A stretch of 64,000 nucleotides of DNA from Orychophragmus violaceus (Eukaryota > Streptophyta > Magnoliopsida > Brassicales > Brassicaceae): the NCBI GenBank assembly GCA_030180135.1, contig CM058237.1, forward strand, positions 108,639,904 to 108,703,903, given 5' to 3'. Under the pieces are notes generated by a model that made no database searches, was not told the origin of the DNA, and worked only from the letters and a program-made list of their open reading frames with translations. The position numbers and the translations under genes were made by a program. This document shows positions 28,701 through 41,905 of this stretch, piece by piece; the first letter of the stretch is position 1; each line of letters opens with the position of its first letter.

Positions 28701-31700
28701 ACGGGTGAAAAAAAAATGACGGTATATCTTAAACTGATCGTGGACTGATCCTAAGCACCGTGGGACAGTCGCGGTGCATGAAAAACCAAGTGTTCATGTC
28801 CCGGGAAGGATCGGGTCGAGTTTTTTCGAAAGTACCACGACCAAAACCCCTCATATAGACAGTAAGGAGGTGTGGTGGAGGAAACAGGTGAAAAAAATGA
28901 CAGGATATGATAAACTGATCGTGGACTGATCCTATGCACCGTCGGACAGTTGCGGTGCATGAAAAACCAAGTGTTCATGGCCCGGGAAGAATCGGGTCGA
29001 GTTTTTTCAAAAGTACCACGACCAAAACCCCTCATATGGACAGTAAGGAGGTGTGGTGGAGGAAACAGGTGGAAAAAAAATGACGGTATATGATAAACCG
29101 ATCGTGGACTGATCCTATGCACCGTGGGACAGTCGCGGTGCATGAAAAACCAAGTGTTCATGTCCCGGGAAGGATCGGGTCGAGTTTTTTCGAAAGTACC
29201 ACGACCAAAACCCCTCATATAGACAGTAAGGAGGTGTGGTGGAGGAAACGGGTGAAAAAAAAATGACGGTATATGATAAACTGATCGTGGACTGATCCTA
29301 TGCACCGTGGGACAATCGCGGTGCATGAAAAACCAAGTGTTCATGGCCCGGGAAGAATCGGGTCGAGTTTTTTCGAAAGTGCCACGACCAAAACCCCTCA
29401 TATGGACAGTAAGGAGGTGTGGTGGAGGAAACGGGTGAAAAAAAATGACGGTATATGATAAACTGATCGTGGACTGATCCTATGCACCGTGGGACAGTCA
29501 TGGTGCATGAAAAACCAAGTGTTCATGTCCCGGGAAGGATCGGGTCGAGTTTTTTCGAAAGTACCACGACCAAAACCCATCATATAGACAGTAAGGAGGT
29601 GTGGTGGAGGAAACAGGTGAAAAAAAAATGACGGGATATGATAAACTGATCGTGGACTGATCCTATGCACCGTGGGAAAGTCGCGGTGCATGAAAAACCA
29701 AGTGTCGATGGCCCGGGAAGAATCGGGTCGAGTTTTTTCGAAAGTACCACGACCAAAACCCCTCATATGGACATTAAGGAGGTGTGGTGGAGGAAACGGG
29801 TGAAAAAAAAATGACGGGATAGGATAAACTGATCGTGGACTGATCCTATGCACCGTGGACAGTCGCGGTGCATGAAAACCAAGTGTTCATGTCCCGGGAA
29901 GGATCGGGTCGAGTTTTTTCGAAAGTACCACGACCAAAACCCCTCATATAGACAGTAAGGAGCTGTGGTGGAGGAAACGGGTGAAAAAAAAATGACGGAT
30001 ATGATAAACTGATCGTGGACTGATCCTATGCACCGTGGGACAGTCGTGGTGCATGAAAAACCAAGTGTTCATGGCCCGAGAAGAATCGGTTCGAGTTTTT
30101 TCGAAAGTACCACGACCAAAACCCCTCATATGGACAGTAAGGAAGTGTGGTGGAGGAAACAAGTGAAAAAAAATGACGGGATAGGATAAACTGATCGTGG
30201 ACTGATCCTATACACCGTGGGACAGTCGCGGTGCATGAAAAACCAAGTGTTCATGTCCCGGGAAGGATCGGGTCGAGTTTTTTCGAAAGTACCACGACCA
30301 AAACCCCTCATATGGACAGTATGGAGGTGTGGTGGAGGAAACAGGTGAAAAAAAATGACGGGATAGGATAAACTAATCGTGGACTGATCCTATGCACCGT
30401 GGGACAGTCGCGGTGCATGAAAAACCAAGTGTTCATGTCCCGGGAAGGATCGGGTCGAGTTTTTTCGAAAGTACCACGACCAAAACCCATCATATAGACA
30501 GTAAGGAGGTGTGGTGGAGGAAACGGGTGAAAAAAAATTACGGGATATGATAAACTGATCGTGGACTGATCCTATGCACCGTCGGACAGTCGCGGTGCAT
30601 GAAAAACCAAGTGTTGATGGCCCGGGAAAAATCGGGTCGAGTTTTTCGAAAGTACCACGACCAAAACCCCTCATATGGACAATAAGGAGGTGTGGTGGAG
30701 GAAACGGGTGAAAAAAATGACGGTATATCATAAACCGATCGTGGACTGATCCTATGCACCGTGGGACAGTCGCGGTGCATGAAAAAGCAAGTGTTCATGT
30801 CCCGGGAAGGATCGGGTCGAGTTTTTTCGAAAGTACCACGACCAAAACCCCTCATATAGACAGTAAGGAGGTGTGGTGGAGGAAACGGGTGAAAAAAAAA
30901 TGACGGTATATGATAAACTGATCGTGGACTGATCCTATGCACCGTGGGACAGTCGCGGTGCATGAAAAACCAAGTGTTCATGGCCCGGGAAGGATCGGGT
31001 CGAGTTTTTTCGAAAGTACCACGACCAAAACCCATCATATAGAAAGTAAGGAGGTGTGGTGGAGGAAACTGGTGAAAAAAATGACGGGATATGATAAACT
31101 GATCGTGGACTGATCCTATACACCGTCGGACAGTCGCGGTGCATGAAAAACCAAGTGTTGATGGCCCGGGAAGAACCGGGTCGAGTTTTTTCGAAAGTAC
31201 CACGACCAAAACCCCTCATATGGACAGTAAGGAGGTGTGGTGGAGGAAACGGGTGAAAAAAAAATGACGGTATATCATAAACCGATCGTGGACTGATCCT
31301 ATGCACCGTGGGACAGTCGCGGTGCATGAAAAACCAAGTGTTCATGTCCCGGGAAGGATCGGGTCGAGTTTTTTCGAAAGTGCCACGACCAAAACCCCTC
31401 ATATGGACAGTAAGGAGGTGTGGTGGAGGAAACGGGTGAAAAAAATGACGGTATATGATAAACTGATCGTGGACTGATCCTATGCACCGTGGGACAGTCG
31501 TGGTGCATGAAAAACCAAGTGTTCATGTCCCGGGAAGGATCGGGTCGAGTTTTTTCGAAAGTACCACGACCAAAACCCATCATATAGAAAGTAAGGAGGT
31601 GTGGTGGAGGAAACAGGTGAAAAAAAATGACGGGATATGATTAACTGATCGTGGACTGATCCTATACACCGTCGGACAGTCGCGGTGCATGAAAAACCAA

Positions 31701-33219
31701 GTGTTGATGGCCCGGGAAGAACCGGGTCGAGTTTTTTCGAAAGTACCACGACCAAAACCCCTCATATGGACAGTAAGGAGGTGTGGTGGAGGAAACGGGT
31801 GAAAAAAAAATGACGGTATATCTTAAACTGATCGTGGACTGATCCTAAGCACCGTGGGACAGTCGCGGTGCATGAAAAACCAAGTGTTCATGTCCTGGGA
31901 AGGATCGGGTCGAGTTTTTTCGAAAGTACCACGACCAAAACCCCTCATATAGACAGTAAGGAGGTGTGGTGGAGGAAACGGGTGAAAAAAATGACAGGAT
32001 ATGATAAACTGATCGTGGACTGATCCTATGCACCGTCGGACAGTTGCGGTGCATGAAAAACCAAGTGTTCATGGCCCGGGAAGAATCGGGTCGAGTTTTT
32101 TCAAAAGTACCACGACCAAAACCCCTCATATGGACAGTAAGGAGGTGTGGTGGAGGAAACAGGTGAAAAAAAAATGACGGTATATGATAAACCGATCGTG
32201 GACTGATCCTATGCACCGTGGGACAGTCGCGGTGCATGAAAAACCAAGTGTTCATGTCCCGGGAAGGATCGGGTCGAGTTTTTTCGAAAGTACCACGACC
32301 AAAACCCCTCATATAGACAGTAAGGAGGTGTGGTGGAGGAAACGGGTGAAAAAAAAATGACGGTATATGATAAACTGATCGTGGACTGATCCTATGCACT
32401 GTGGGACAATCGCGGTGCATGAAAAACCAAGTGTTCATGGCCCGGGAAGAATCGGGTCGAGTTTTTTCGAAAGTGCCACGACCAAAACCCCTCATATGGA
32501 CAGTAAGGAGGTGTGGTGGAGGAAACGGGTGAAAAAAATGACGGTATATGATAAACTGATCGTGGACTGATCCTATGCACCGTGGGACAGTCATGGTGCA
32601 TGAAAAACCAAGTGTTCATGTCCCGGGAAGGATCGGGTCGAGTTTTTTCGAAAGTACCACGACCAAAACCCATCATATAGACAGTAAGGAGGTGTGGTGG
32701 AGGAAACAGGTGAAAAAAAATGACGGGATATGATAAACTGATCGTGGACTGATCCTATGCACCGTGGGAAAGTCGCGGTGCATGAAAAACCAAGTGTCGA
32801 TGGCCCGGGAAGAATCGGGTCGAGTTTTTTCGAAAGTACCACGACCAAAACCCCTCATATGGACATTAAGGAGGTGTGGTGGAGGAAACGGGTGAAAAAA
32901 AAATGACGGGATAGGATAAACTGATCGTGGACTGATCCTATGCACCGTCGGACAGTCGCGGTGCATGAAAAACCAAGTGTTGATGGCCCGGGAAAAATCG
33001 GGTCGAGTTTTTCGAAAGTACCACGACCAAAACCCCTCATATGGACAGTAAGGAGGTGTGGTGGAGGAAACGGGTGAAAAAAAATGACGGTATATCATAA
33101 ACCGATCGTGGACTGATCCTATGCACCGTGGGATAGTCGCGGTGCATGAAAAAGCAAGTGTTCATGTCCCGGGAAGGATCGGGTCGAGTTTTTTCGAAAG
33201 TACCACGACCAAAACCCCT

Positions 33220-36127
33220 CATATAGACAGTAAGGAGGTGTGGTGGAGGAAACGGGTGAAAAAAAAATGACGGTATATGATAAACTGATCGTGGACTGAT
33301 CCTATGCACCGTGGGACAGTCGCGGTGCATGAAAAACCAAGTGTTCATGGCCCGGGAAGGATCGGGTCGAGTTTTTTCGAAAGTACCACGACCAAAACCC
33401 ATCATATAGAAAGTAAGGAGGTGTGGTGGAGGAAACAGGTGATAAAAATGACGGGATATGATAAACTGATCGTGGACTGATCCTATACACCGTCGGACAG
33501 TCGCGGTGCATGAAAAACCAAGTGTTGATGGCCCGGGAAGAACCGGGTCGAGTTTTTTCGAAAGTACCACGACCAAAACCCCTCATATGGACAGTAAGGA
33601 GGTGTGGTGGAGGAAACAGGTGAAAAAAAAATGACGGTATATCATAAACCGATCGTGGACTGATCCTATGCACCGTGGGACAGTCGCGGTGCATGAAAAA
33701 CCAAGTGTTCATGTCCCGGGAAGGATCGGGTCGAGTTTTTTCGAAAGTGCCACGACCAAAACCCCTCATATGGACAGTAAGGAGGTGTGGTGGAGGAAAC
33801 GGGTGAAAAAAATGACGGTATATGATAAACTGATCGTGGACTGATCCTATGCACCGTGGGACAGTCGTGGTGCATGAAAAACCAAGTGTTCATGTCCCGG
33901 GAAGGATCGGGTCGAGTTTTTTCGAAAGTACCACGACCAAAACTCATCATATAGAAAGTAAGGAGGTGTGGTGGAGGAAACAGGTGAAAAAAAATGACGG
34001 GATATGATTAACTGATCGTGGACTGATCCTATACACCGTCGGACAGTCGCGGTGCATGAAAAACCAAGTGTTGATGGCCCGGGAAGAACCGGGTCGAGTT
34101 TTTTCGAAAGTACCACGACCAAAACCCCTCATATGGACAGTAAGGAGGTGTGGTGGAGGAAACGGGTGAAAAAAAAATGACGGTATATCTTAAACTGATC
34201 GTGGACTGATCCTAAGCACCGTGGGACAGTCGCGGTGCATGAAAAACCAAGTGTTCATGTCCTGGGAAGGATCGGGTCGAGTTTTTTCGAAAGTACCACG
34301 ACCAAAACCCCTCATATAGACAGTAAGGAGGTGTGGTGGAGGAAACGGGTGAAAAAAATGACAGGATATGATAAACTGATCGTGGACTGATCCTATGCAC
34401 CGTCGGACAGTTGCGGTGCATGAAAAACCAAGTGTTCATGGCCCGGGAAGAATCGGGTCGAGTTTTTTCAAAAGTACCACGACCAAAACCCCTCATATGG
34501 ACAGTAAGGAGGTGTGGTGGAGGAAACAGGTGAAAAAAAAATGACGGTATATGATAAACCGATCGTGGACTGATCCTATGCACCGTGGGACAGTCGCGGT
34601 GCATGAAAAACCAAGTGTTCATGTCCCGGGAAGGATCGGGTCGAGTTTTTTCGAAAGTACCACGACCAAAACCCATCATATAGACAGTAAGGAGGTGTGG
34701 TGGAGGAAACGGGTGAAAAAAAAATGACGGTATATGATAAACTGATCGTGGACTGATCCTATGCACCGTGGGACAGTCGCGGTGCATGAAAAACCAAGTG
34801 TTCATGGCCCGGGAAGGATCGGGTCGAGTTTTTTCGAAAGTACCACGACCAAAACCCATCATATAGAAAGTAAGGAGGTGTGGTGGAGGAAACAGGTGAT
34901 AAAAATGACGGGATATGATAAACTGATCGTGGACTGATCCTATACACCGTCGGACAGTCGCGGTGCATGAAAAACCAAGTGTTGATGGCCCGGGAAGAAC
35001 CGGGTCGAGTTTTTTCGAAAGTACCACGACCAAAACCCCTCATATGGACAGTAAGGAGGTGTGGTGGAGGAAACAGGTGAAAAAAAAATGACGGTATATC
35101 ATAAACCGATCGTGGACTGATCCTATGCACCGTGGGACAGTCGCGGTGCATGAAAAACCAAGTGTTCATGTCCCGGGAAGGATCGGGTCGAGTTTTTTCG
35201 AAAGTGCCACGACCAAAACCCCTCATATGGACAGTAAGGAGGTGTGGTGGAGGAAACGGGTGAAAAAAATGACGGTATATGATAAACTGATCGTGGACTG
35301 ATCCTATGCACCGTGGGACAGTCGTGGTGCATGAAAAACCAAGTGTTCATGTCCCGGGAAGGATCGGGTCGAGTTTTTTCGAAAGTACCACGACCAAAAC
35401 TCATCATATAGAAAGTAAGGAGGTGTGGTGGAGGAAACAGGTGAAAAAAAATGACGGGATATGATTAACTGATCGTGGACTGATCCTATACACCGTCGGA
35501 CAGTCGCGGTGCATGAAAAACCAAGTGTTGATGGCCCGGGAAGAACCGGGTCGAGTTTTTTCGAAAGTACCACGACCAAAACCCCTCATATGGACAGTAA
35601 GGAGGTGTGGTGGAGGAAACGGGTGAAAAAAAAATGACGGTATATCTTAAACTGATCGTGGACTGATCCTAAGCACCGTGGGACAGTCGCGGTGCATGAA
35701 AAACCAAGTGTTCATGTCCTGGGAAGGATCGGGTCGAGTTTTTTCGAAAGTACCACGACCAAAACCCCTCATATAGACAGTAAGGAGGTGTGGTGGAGGA
35801 AACGGGTGAAAAAATGACAGGATATGATAAACTGATCGTGGACTGATCCTATGCACCGTCGGACAGTTGCGGTGCATGAAAAACCAAGTGTTCATGGCCC
35901 GGGAAGAATCGGGTCGAGTTTTTTCAAAAGTACCACGACCAAAACCCCTCATATGGACAGTAAGGAGGTGTGGTGGAGGAAACAGGTGAAAAAAAAATGA
36001 CGGTATATGATAAACCGATCGTGGACTGATCCTATGCACCGTGGGACAGTCGCGGTGCATGAAAAACCAAGTGTTCATGTCCCGGGAAGGATCGGGTCGA
36101 GTTTTTTCGAAAGTACCACGACCAAAA
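33220..36127. repeat. Eight-monomer tandem duplication (1457 bp shift)
   Basis: Positions of about 33220-34670 are repeated at about 34677-36127 with a constant 1457 bp offset. Private variants are shared, including GTGATAAAAATGACGGG, AAAACTCATCATATAG and CATGTCCTGGGAAGG. These variants are confined to this end of the array, so this is one of its youngest duplications. Confidence 0.8.
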
Positions 36128-39100
36128 CCCCTCATATAGACAGTAAGGAGGTGTGGTGGAGGAAACGGGTGAAAAAAAAATGACGGTATATGATAAACTG
36201 ATCGTGGACTGATCCTATGCACTGTGGGACAATCGCGGTGCATGAAAAACCAAGTGTTCATGGCCCGGGAAGAATCGGGTCGAGTTTTTTCGAAAGTGCC
36301 ACGACCAAAACCCCTCATATGGACAGTAAGGAGGTGTGGTGGAGGAAACTGGTGAAAACAAATGACGGTATATGATAAACTGATCGTGGACTGATCTTAT
36401 GCACCGTGGGACAGTCATGGTGCATGAAAAACCAAGTGTTCATGTCCCGGGAAGGATCGGGTCGAGTTTTTTCGAAAGTACCACGACCAAAACCCATCAT
36501 ATAGACAGTAAGGAGGTGTGGTGGAGGAAACAGGTGAAAAAAAAAAGACGGGATATGATAAACTGATCGTGGACTGATCCTATGCACCGTGGGAAAGTCG
36601 CGGTGCATGAAAAACCAAGTGTCGATGGCCCGGGAAGAATCGGGTCGAGTTTTTTCGAAAGTACCACGACCAAAACCCCTCATATGGACATTAAGGAGGT
36701 GTGGTGGAGGAAACGGGTGAAAAAAAAATGACGGGATAGGATAAACTGATCGTGGACTGATCCTATGCACCGTCGGACAGTCGCGGTGCATGAAAAACCA
36801 AGTGTTGATGGCCCGGGAAAAATCGGGTCGAGTTTTTCGAAAGTACCACGACCAAAACCCCTCATATGGACAGTAAGGAGGTGTGGTGGAGGAAACGGGT
36901 GAAAAAAAATGACGGTATATCATAAACCGATCGTGGACTGATCCTATGCACCGTGGGATAGTCGCGGTGCATGAAAAAGCAAGTGTTCATGTCCCGGGAA
37001 GGATCGGGTCGAGTTTTTTCGAAAGTACCACGACCAAAACCCCTCATATAGACAGTAAGGAGGTGTGGTGGAGGAAACGGGTGAAAAAAAAATGACGGTA
37101 TATGATAAACTGATCGTGGACTGATCCTATGCACCGTGGGACAGTCGCGGTGCATGAAAAACCAAGTGTTCATGGCCCGGGAAGGATCGGGTCGAGTTTT
37201 TTCGAAAGTACCACGACCAAAACCCATCATATAGAAAGTAAGGAGGTGTGGTGGAGGAAACAGGTGAAAAAAAATGACGGGATATGATAAACTGATCGTG
37301 GACTGATCCTATACACCGTCGGACAGTCGCGGTGCATGAAAAACCAAGTGTTGATGGCCCGGGAAGGATCGGGTCGAGTTTTTTCGAAAGTACCACGACC
37401 AAAACCCATCATATAGAAAGTAAGGAGGTGTGGTGGAGGAAACAGGTGAAAAAAATGACGGGATATGATAAACTGATCGTGGACTGATCCTATACACCGT
37501 CGAACAGTCGCGGTGCATGAAAAAACAAGTGTTGATCGCCCGGGAAGAACCGGGTCGAGTTTTTTCGAAAGTACCACGACCAAAACCCCTCATATGGACA
37601 GTAAGGAGGTGTGGTGGAGGAAACGGGTGAAAAAAAAAATGACGGTATATCATAAACCGATCGTGGACTGATCCTATGCACCGTGGGACAGTCGCGGTGC
37701 ATGAAAAACCAAGTGTTCATGTCCCGGGAAGGATCGGGTCGAGTTTTTTCGAAAGTGCCACGACCAAAACCCCTCATATGGACAGTAAGGAGGTGTGGTG
37801 GAGGAAACGGGTGAAAAAAATGACGGTATATGATAAACTGATCGTGGACTGATCCTATGCACCGTGGGACAGTCGTGGTGCATGAAAAACCAAGTGTTCA
37901 TGTCCCGGGAAGGATCGGGTCGAGTTTTTTCGAAAGTACCACGACCAAAACTCATCATATAGAAAGTAAGGAGGTGTGGTGGAGGAAACAGGTGAAAAAA
38001 AATGACGGGATATGATTAACTGATCGTGGACTGATCCTATACACCGTCGGACAGTCGCGGTGCATGAAAAACCAAGTGTTGATGGCCCGGGAAGAACCGG
38101 GTCGAGTTTTTTCGAAAGTACCACGACCAAAACCCCTCATATGGACAGTAAGGAGGTGTGGTGGAGGAAACGGGTGAAAAAAAAATGACGGTATATCTTA
38201 AACTGATCGTGGACTGATCCTAAGCACCGTGGGACAGTCGCGGTGCATGAAAAACCAAGTGTTCATGTCCTGGGAAGGATCGGGTCGAGTTTTTTCGAAA
38301 GTACCACGACCAAAACCCCTCATATAGACAGTAAGGAGGTGTGGTGGAGGAAACGGGTGAAAAAAATGACAGGATATGATAAACTGATCGTGGACTGATC
38401 CTATGCACCGTCGGACAGTTGCGGTGCATGAAAAACCAAGTGTTCATGGCCCGGGAAGAATCGGGTCGAGTTTTTTCAAAAGTACCACGACCAAAACCCC
38501 TCATATGGACAGTAAGGAGGTGTGGTGGAGGAAACAGGTGAAAAAAAAATGACGGTATATGATAAACCGATCGTGGACTGATCCTATGCACCGTGGGACA
38601 GTCGCGGTGCATGAAAAACCAAGTGTTCATGTCCCGGGAAGGATCGGGTCGAGTTTTTTCGAAAGTACCACGACCAAAACCCCTCATATAGACAGTAAGG
38701 AGGTGTGGTGGAGGAAACGGGTGAAAAAAAAATGACGGTATATGATAAACTGATCGTGGACTGATCCTATGCACTGTGGGACAATCGCGGTGCATGAAAA
38801 ACCAAGTGTTCATGGCCCGGGAAGAATCGGGTCGAGTTTTTTCGAAAGTGCCACGACCAAAACCCCTCATATGGACAGTAAGGAGGTGTGGTGGAGGAAA
38901 CGGGTGAAAAAAAATGACGGTATATGATAAACTGATCGTGGACTGATCTTATGCACCGTGGGACAGTCATGGTGCATGAAAAACTAAGTGTTCATGTCCC
39001 GGGAAGGATCGGGTCGAGTTTTTTCGAAAGTACCACGACCAAAACTGAAACACCCCGACCCGGCCTTCCTAGGCCGCGGTCGATGCGTCCCATCGGTCAA

Positions 39101-41477
39101 GCCAAACCCCGGCTTGAACCTCCCGAAAAACCCGTCCTATTTAAAATTTTCCTTTAGGATTAAGTATTCTTCGGATCTACTCTTTGACTCTTAGACTTAG
39201 ATCCTTCATACTTAAGATTACGCAGCGGAAATCCTTACTTAACATTTACATCGTTCTTCTAAAGAACGATCCATCCAGGAACCTCTTATAACCTTACTTT
39301 GTTTTCTCAAAAACTCTTTCGAGGTTCCAATTCCAACTATCCATTCAATCAACCTAAGTCTTTAACTTAGATCCTTTCATTCTCCTATTCAGCTCTAACC
39401 GTTCTTTAGAACGATAGAAGAGTTCTCGAAACGTGTACCCTAACCTTTGGTGATTCCGGTGTGAAGCTAGCTTGGCGTCCAGCTTAACCCGTTGATCCTC
39501 GAACTCTTAGAACATACCTCCCTTGAACCAAGTCATTCAACCAACCATCCCCACATGACAAGGCGCAAGAGAGGTCTTCTAGTTCCTTCCTTTGACCACC
39601 ATTTGATCTCGCTCGTCCATTTGCTTTGTTCCCATTAACATTCACCGTCTTGACTTATCCACATTTCGCTTCCTGCATCTTGACCTTCAGACCGATTCAA
39701 GTCCTTTAAGTATAACCAGCTCGTGAACCGGTTTCCTTTTGTATTGTCAGCTCTACGATCGGTACAATGGTTGGAATGATCCTCTCGATCAATTCCGTGA
39801 ACGGTCTGATCTTTGGTTCGTACCGTCGGCCGTCGAACTAGTTCCCCTGACTGATCGACAGGTCCGCACGCGTTTCGACCACGCGATCTCCCCGATCCAA
39901 TCCACGGTCCAACTCATGTCTTCTCGTCAGCCCGAACTTAACCGTGATTGATCTTCTGATCAATCCCAACGGTATATTGGACATGAACCCGCCAAGCCTA
40001 TGATCCGTCAAATGCCTTGACCTTACACGATCATTCGGGTCGTGCCGAGTGTCTCTCGGTCGTACCATGATCATCAGTCCATCAGCGCAATGGCTTGACA
40101 CAACGAGGATGCGGCAGCATCGCCAAGCGTACTCGGCGACACTCGCGTTTCCTGTTCGTCAGGCCATCCGCGTCCTGCCGCGATCGCTGTCCAACCGGAC
40201 TGACCGCACGTTCGGATCGTTGGCGATCTTTGAACCGTTGCGTCAGTCCGCGAAGAGACGCGACCTTTCGCGAAGAGTCACGACCATCCGTGAACAGTCG
40301 CGACCATCTGCTTGGATCGCGATCAGTCTGCCGCGACTATCCTGCCGCGGTCATCCTGTCGCGATCGTTCCACCGCAATCAGTCCGACGCGATCCCTCTG
40401 CCGCGATCAGACTGCCACGAACGTCCAGTCGCGATAACTCTGCCGCGATCGCTCTGCCGCGATCGCTCTGCCGCGATCGTACGGCCGCGACCGTCGTCCA
40501 TACCGAACCAAACACTCGTCCTGATCGTTCACGATCCTTGACAGTGCGTCAGTCCGCGCATGGACGCGTCCGTTCGCGAACAGGCACGACGTCCAGTCAA
40601 TAGGCGTGATTATTCCGGGAATAACCGCGTCTGTCTTACGACCGTACTGCCCAACCCGTCGCCTCACGAACCTGCCTGCGATGACCCGCCATCCACGATC
40701 GTCCGGTCGTCCAGACTGTCCGTACACTCAGACCGCACGCGATCCTTGGAGTGTGCGTCAAGCGTGAACTGACGCGACCGTGGCGTACAGGCGCGATGAT
40801 CAGCCCGAACGGTTGCGTCCATCCGAAGATGAACCGCGACAGCCCTTTGGCCGAATGATCATCCGTCTGTGCCGCGACTTTGTCTCCGACCGCGAGCCAT
40901 CCAGACCATTGTCCGCTTCTCGCCCAGTGCGTCCGCGTGCGATCAGACTACGTCGGCCCACATCCATCCGGACGTGCCGTACAGTAGCGCATGATCCACC
41001 GGTTTGTCACACTTGGCCGGCAGTTGATCCGCGCATCTTATCCGTCCGACCGCGCCTAATCACGATCATGGCCCATGGCCGATCGTGATCTTTTTGGGAA
41101 CTCACGCCGAATCTTAAGCCAACTTATGGCCTAACATCCCGTCTACTTCCAGAAAAGAGATGGAGAGAATAGCGTCCGCGTCAACCCGTTTGATCCAACC
41201 GTCGGCCGAGCGGTTCACCGCGACCGCGGTTGATCCTTCAGGCCGATCACGCACTTGGATGCGATTGTGGCCTTGCCGTGAGTGTTTGATGCATCTCCGG
41301 CCATCTAAACCCTTTTCCCTCTCGGTTAACCACCACCAAATCCAATCTTCCATTCGCCGACCTTCTCACTAGAATCCGGTCTCTCTCTCTCTCTAGAACT
41401 CTCGCTATTTCAGGCTTGTGCCTTTTGAAAGAATTTCTGGACGTTTTTCCCCTGCGCAAATTGGCCAAGGAATGGCC

Positions 41478-41485
41478 TATTTATA
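41478..41485 (-). promoter_or_regulatory. TATA box in LARD 3' LTR
   Basis: The minus strand reads CTATAAATAG here, 97 bp downstream of the U3 palindrome in element sense. The same arrangement is found in the gypsy LTR. The counterpart in the other LARD LTR is at 46121-46128. Confidence 0.6.
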
Positions 41486-41582
41486 GGCTTCCTTGGCGCC
41501 AACTTCCCCCAAGCGAATGGTCATGAGTTGTTGGCCGAAAGGTCACAACTTCTCTTGGTGACCATTCGCTGGTAACCGCCTA

Positions 41583-41605
41583 GTCAGCTAGTGTCACTAG
41601 CTGAC
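41583..41605. promoter_or_regulatory. Conserved U3 palindrome (11-1-11)
   Basis: GTCAGCTAGTG and its exact reverse complement are separated by a single T. The same palindrome recurs in the other LARD LTR (46226-46248) and, one base longer per arm, in the gypsy LTR (46711-46735). Its position relative to the TATA box is also kept, which suggests a transcription-factor site; that function is inferred. Confidence 0.6.
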
Positions 41606-41873
41606 CAGCTGACCAAACACTTGATCACTCAAGCTAGCTGGGTTGAGCTGGTTGCCAGCTGACCTAGCTGACCAGCTGGACTGTCCAGCACGTTTCAGCT
41701 GAACACTCTTGATTCAGCTTGGCTAAGCTCATTTCCCACCGAAACTTAGCTCTTTTTAGGTCACGGAACACTTCATTGATCTTCTTTGATCATGTGTTCA
41801 GTCTTATGGTTCCATAACAGCCCAAACGATTAGGGTGGGGTTTGTATCCCGGTTTGGGGATGTTACAAGTTCT

Positions 41874-41905
41874 ACCCCCCTTAAACAGGATTCGTCCCCG
41901 AATCC
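41874..41905 (-). promoter_or_regulatory. Polypurine tract and upstream palindrome of the LARD
   Basis: In element sense a perfect palindrome GGATTCG-GGGA-CGAATCC (41888-41905) is followed by AAGGGGGGTAG and then the LTR start. The gypsy element has the same block at 61093-61126. As I recall, this block before the 3' LTR is typical of Tekay/Del chromoviruses. It primes plus-strand DNA synthesis. Confidence 0.8.

Larger units (their letters stand above)
1..39045. repeat. ~182 bp tandem satellite array (about 214 monomers)
   Basis: The whole segment is head-to-tail copies of one unit of 180-184 bp, with no other sequence between copies. Units start, for example, at 185, 367, 548, 731, 912, 1094, 1276, 1457, 1640 and 1822. 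Each unit has a GACAGTAAGGAGGTGTGG block, an A6-A10 tract before TGACGG, a GATCGTGGACTGATCC block, the dyad ATGCACCG-N11-CGGTGCAT, a CCCGGG site, and TTTTTTCGAAAG followed by CCACGACCAAAACCCC. Length variation comes mainly from the A tract. Monomers differ at a handful of positions and variants recur in ordered blocks. Unit length, homogeneity and the surrounding chromovirus support a centromeric or pericentromeric satellite; that role is inferred. The array starts before position 1 and is cut at 39045 by a retrotransposon, so it probably resumes beyond the window. Confidence 0.97.
39046..41867 (-). repeat. 3' LTR of the LARD-like element (complete, 2822 bp)
   Basis: It runs from TGAAACACCCC to GGGGATGTTACA on the plus strand. 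In element sense it begins TGTAACATCCCC, carries a U3 palindrome at 41583-41605 and a TATAAATA box at 41478-41485, then a GC-rich stretch (about 40100-41080) full of CGCGATC motifs, and ends next to the satellite. Three exact 14 bp repeats (CTCTGCCGCGATCG) occur at 40437-40478 inside a longer degenerate series. Short open frames exist here but none resembles a known protein. Confidence 0.9.

Noticed and set aside
1..39045. CENP-B-box-like motif in the satellite
   Set aside because: I compared TTCG-containing segments on both strands with TTCGNNNNANNCGGG. The nearest (TTCGAAAAAAC...) does not place CGGG correctly.
1..39045. CRISPR array or 5S rDNA as an explanation of the tandem repeat
   Set aside because: There are no short repeats with unique spacers: the whole 182 bp unit repeats. 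I see no 5S gene sequence, and the context is a plant nuclear genome.
1..39045. Short match (CTCATATGGAC) to the Arabidopsis 178 bp centromere repeat as I remember it
   Set aside because: Eleven bases, recalled from memory, with no similarity in the rest of the unit. Not enough to claim common origin without an alignment.
40049..40603. Open frames of 148-184 codons in the LARD LTR, repeated at 44692-45246
   Set aside because: They are Arg/Ser-rich translations of the CGCGATC-rich tract, open on several overlapping frames, and resemble no protein family. They are duplicated only because the LTR is.
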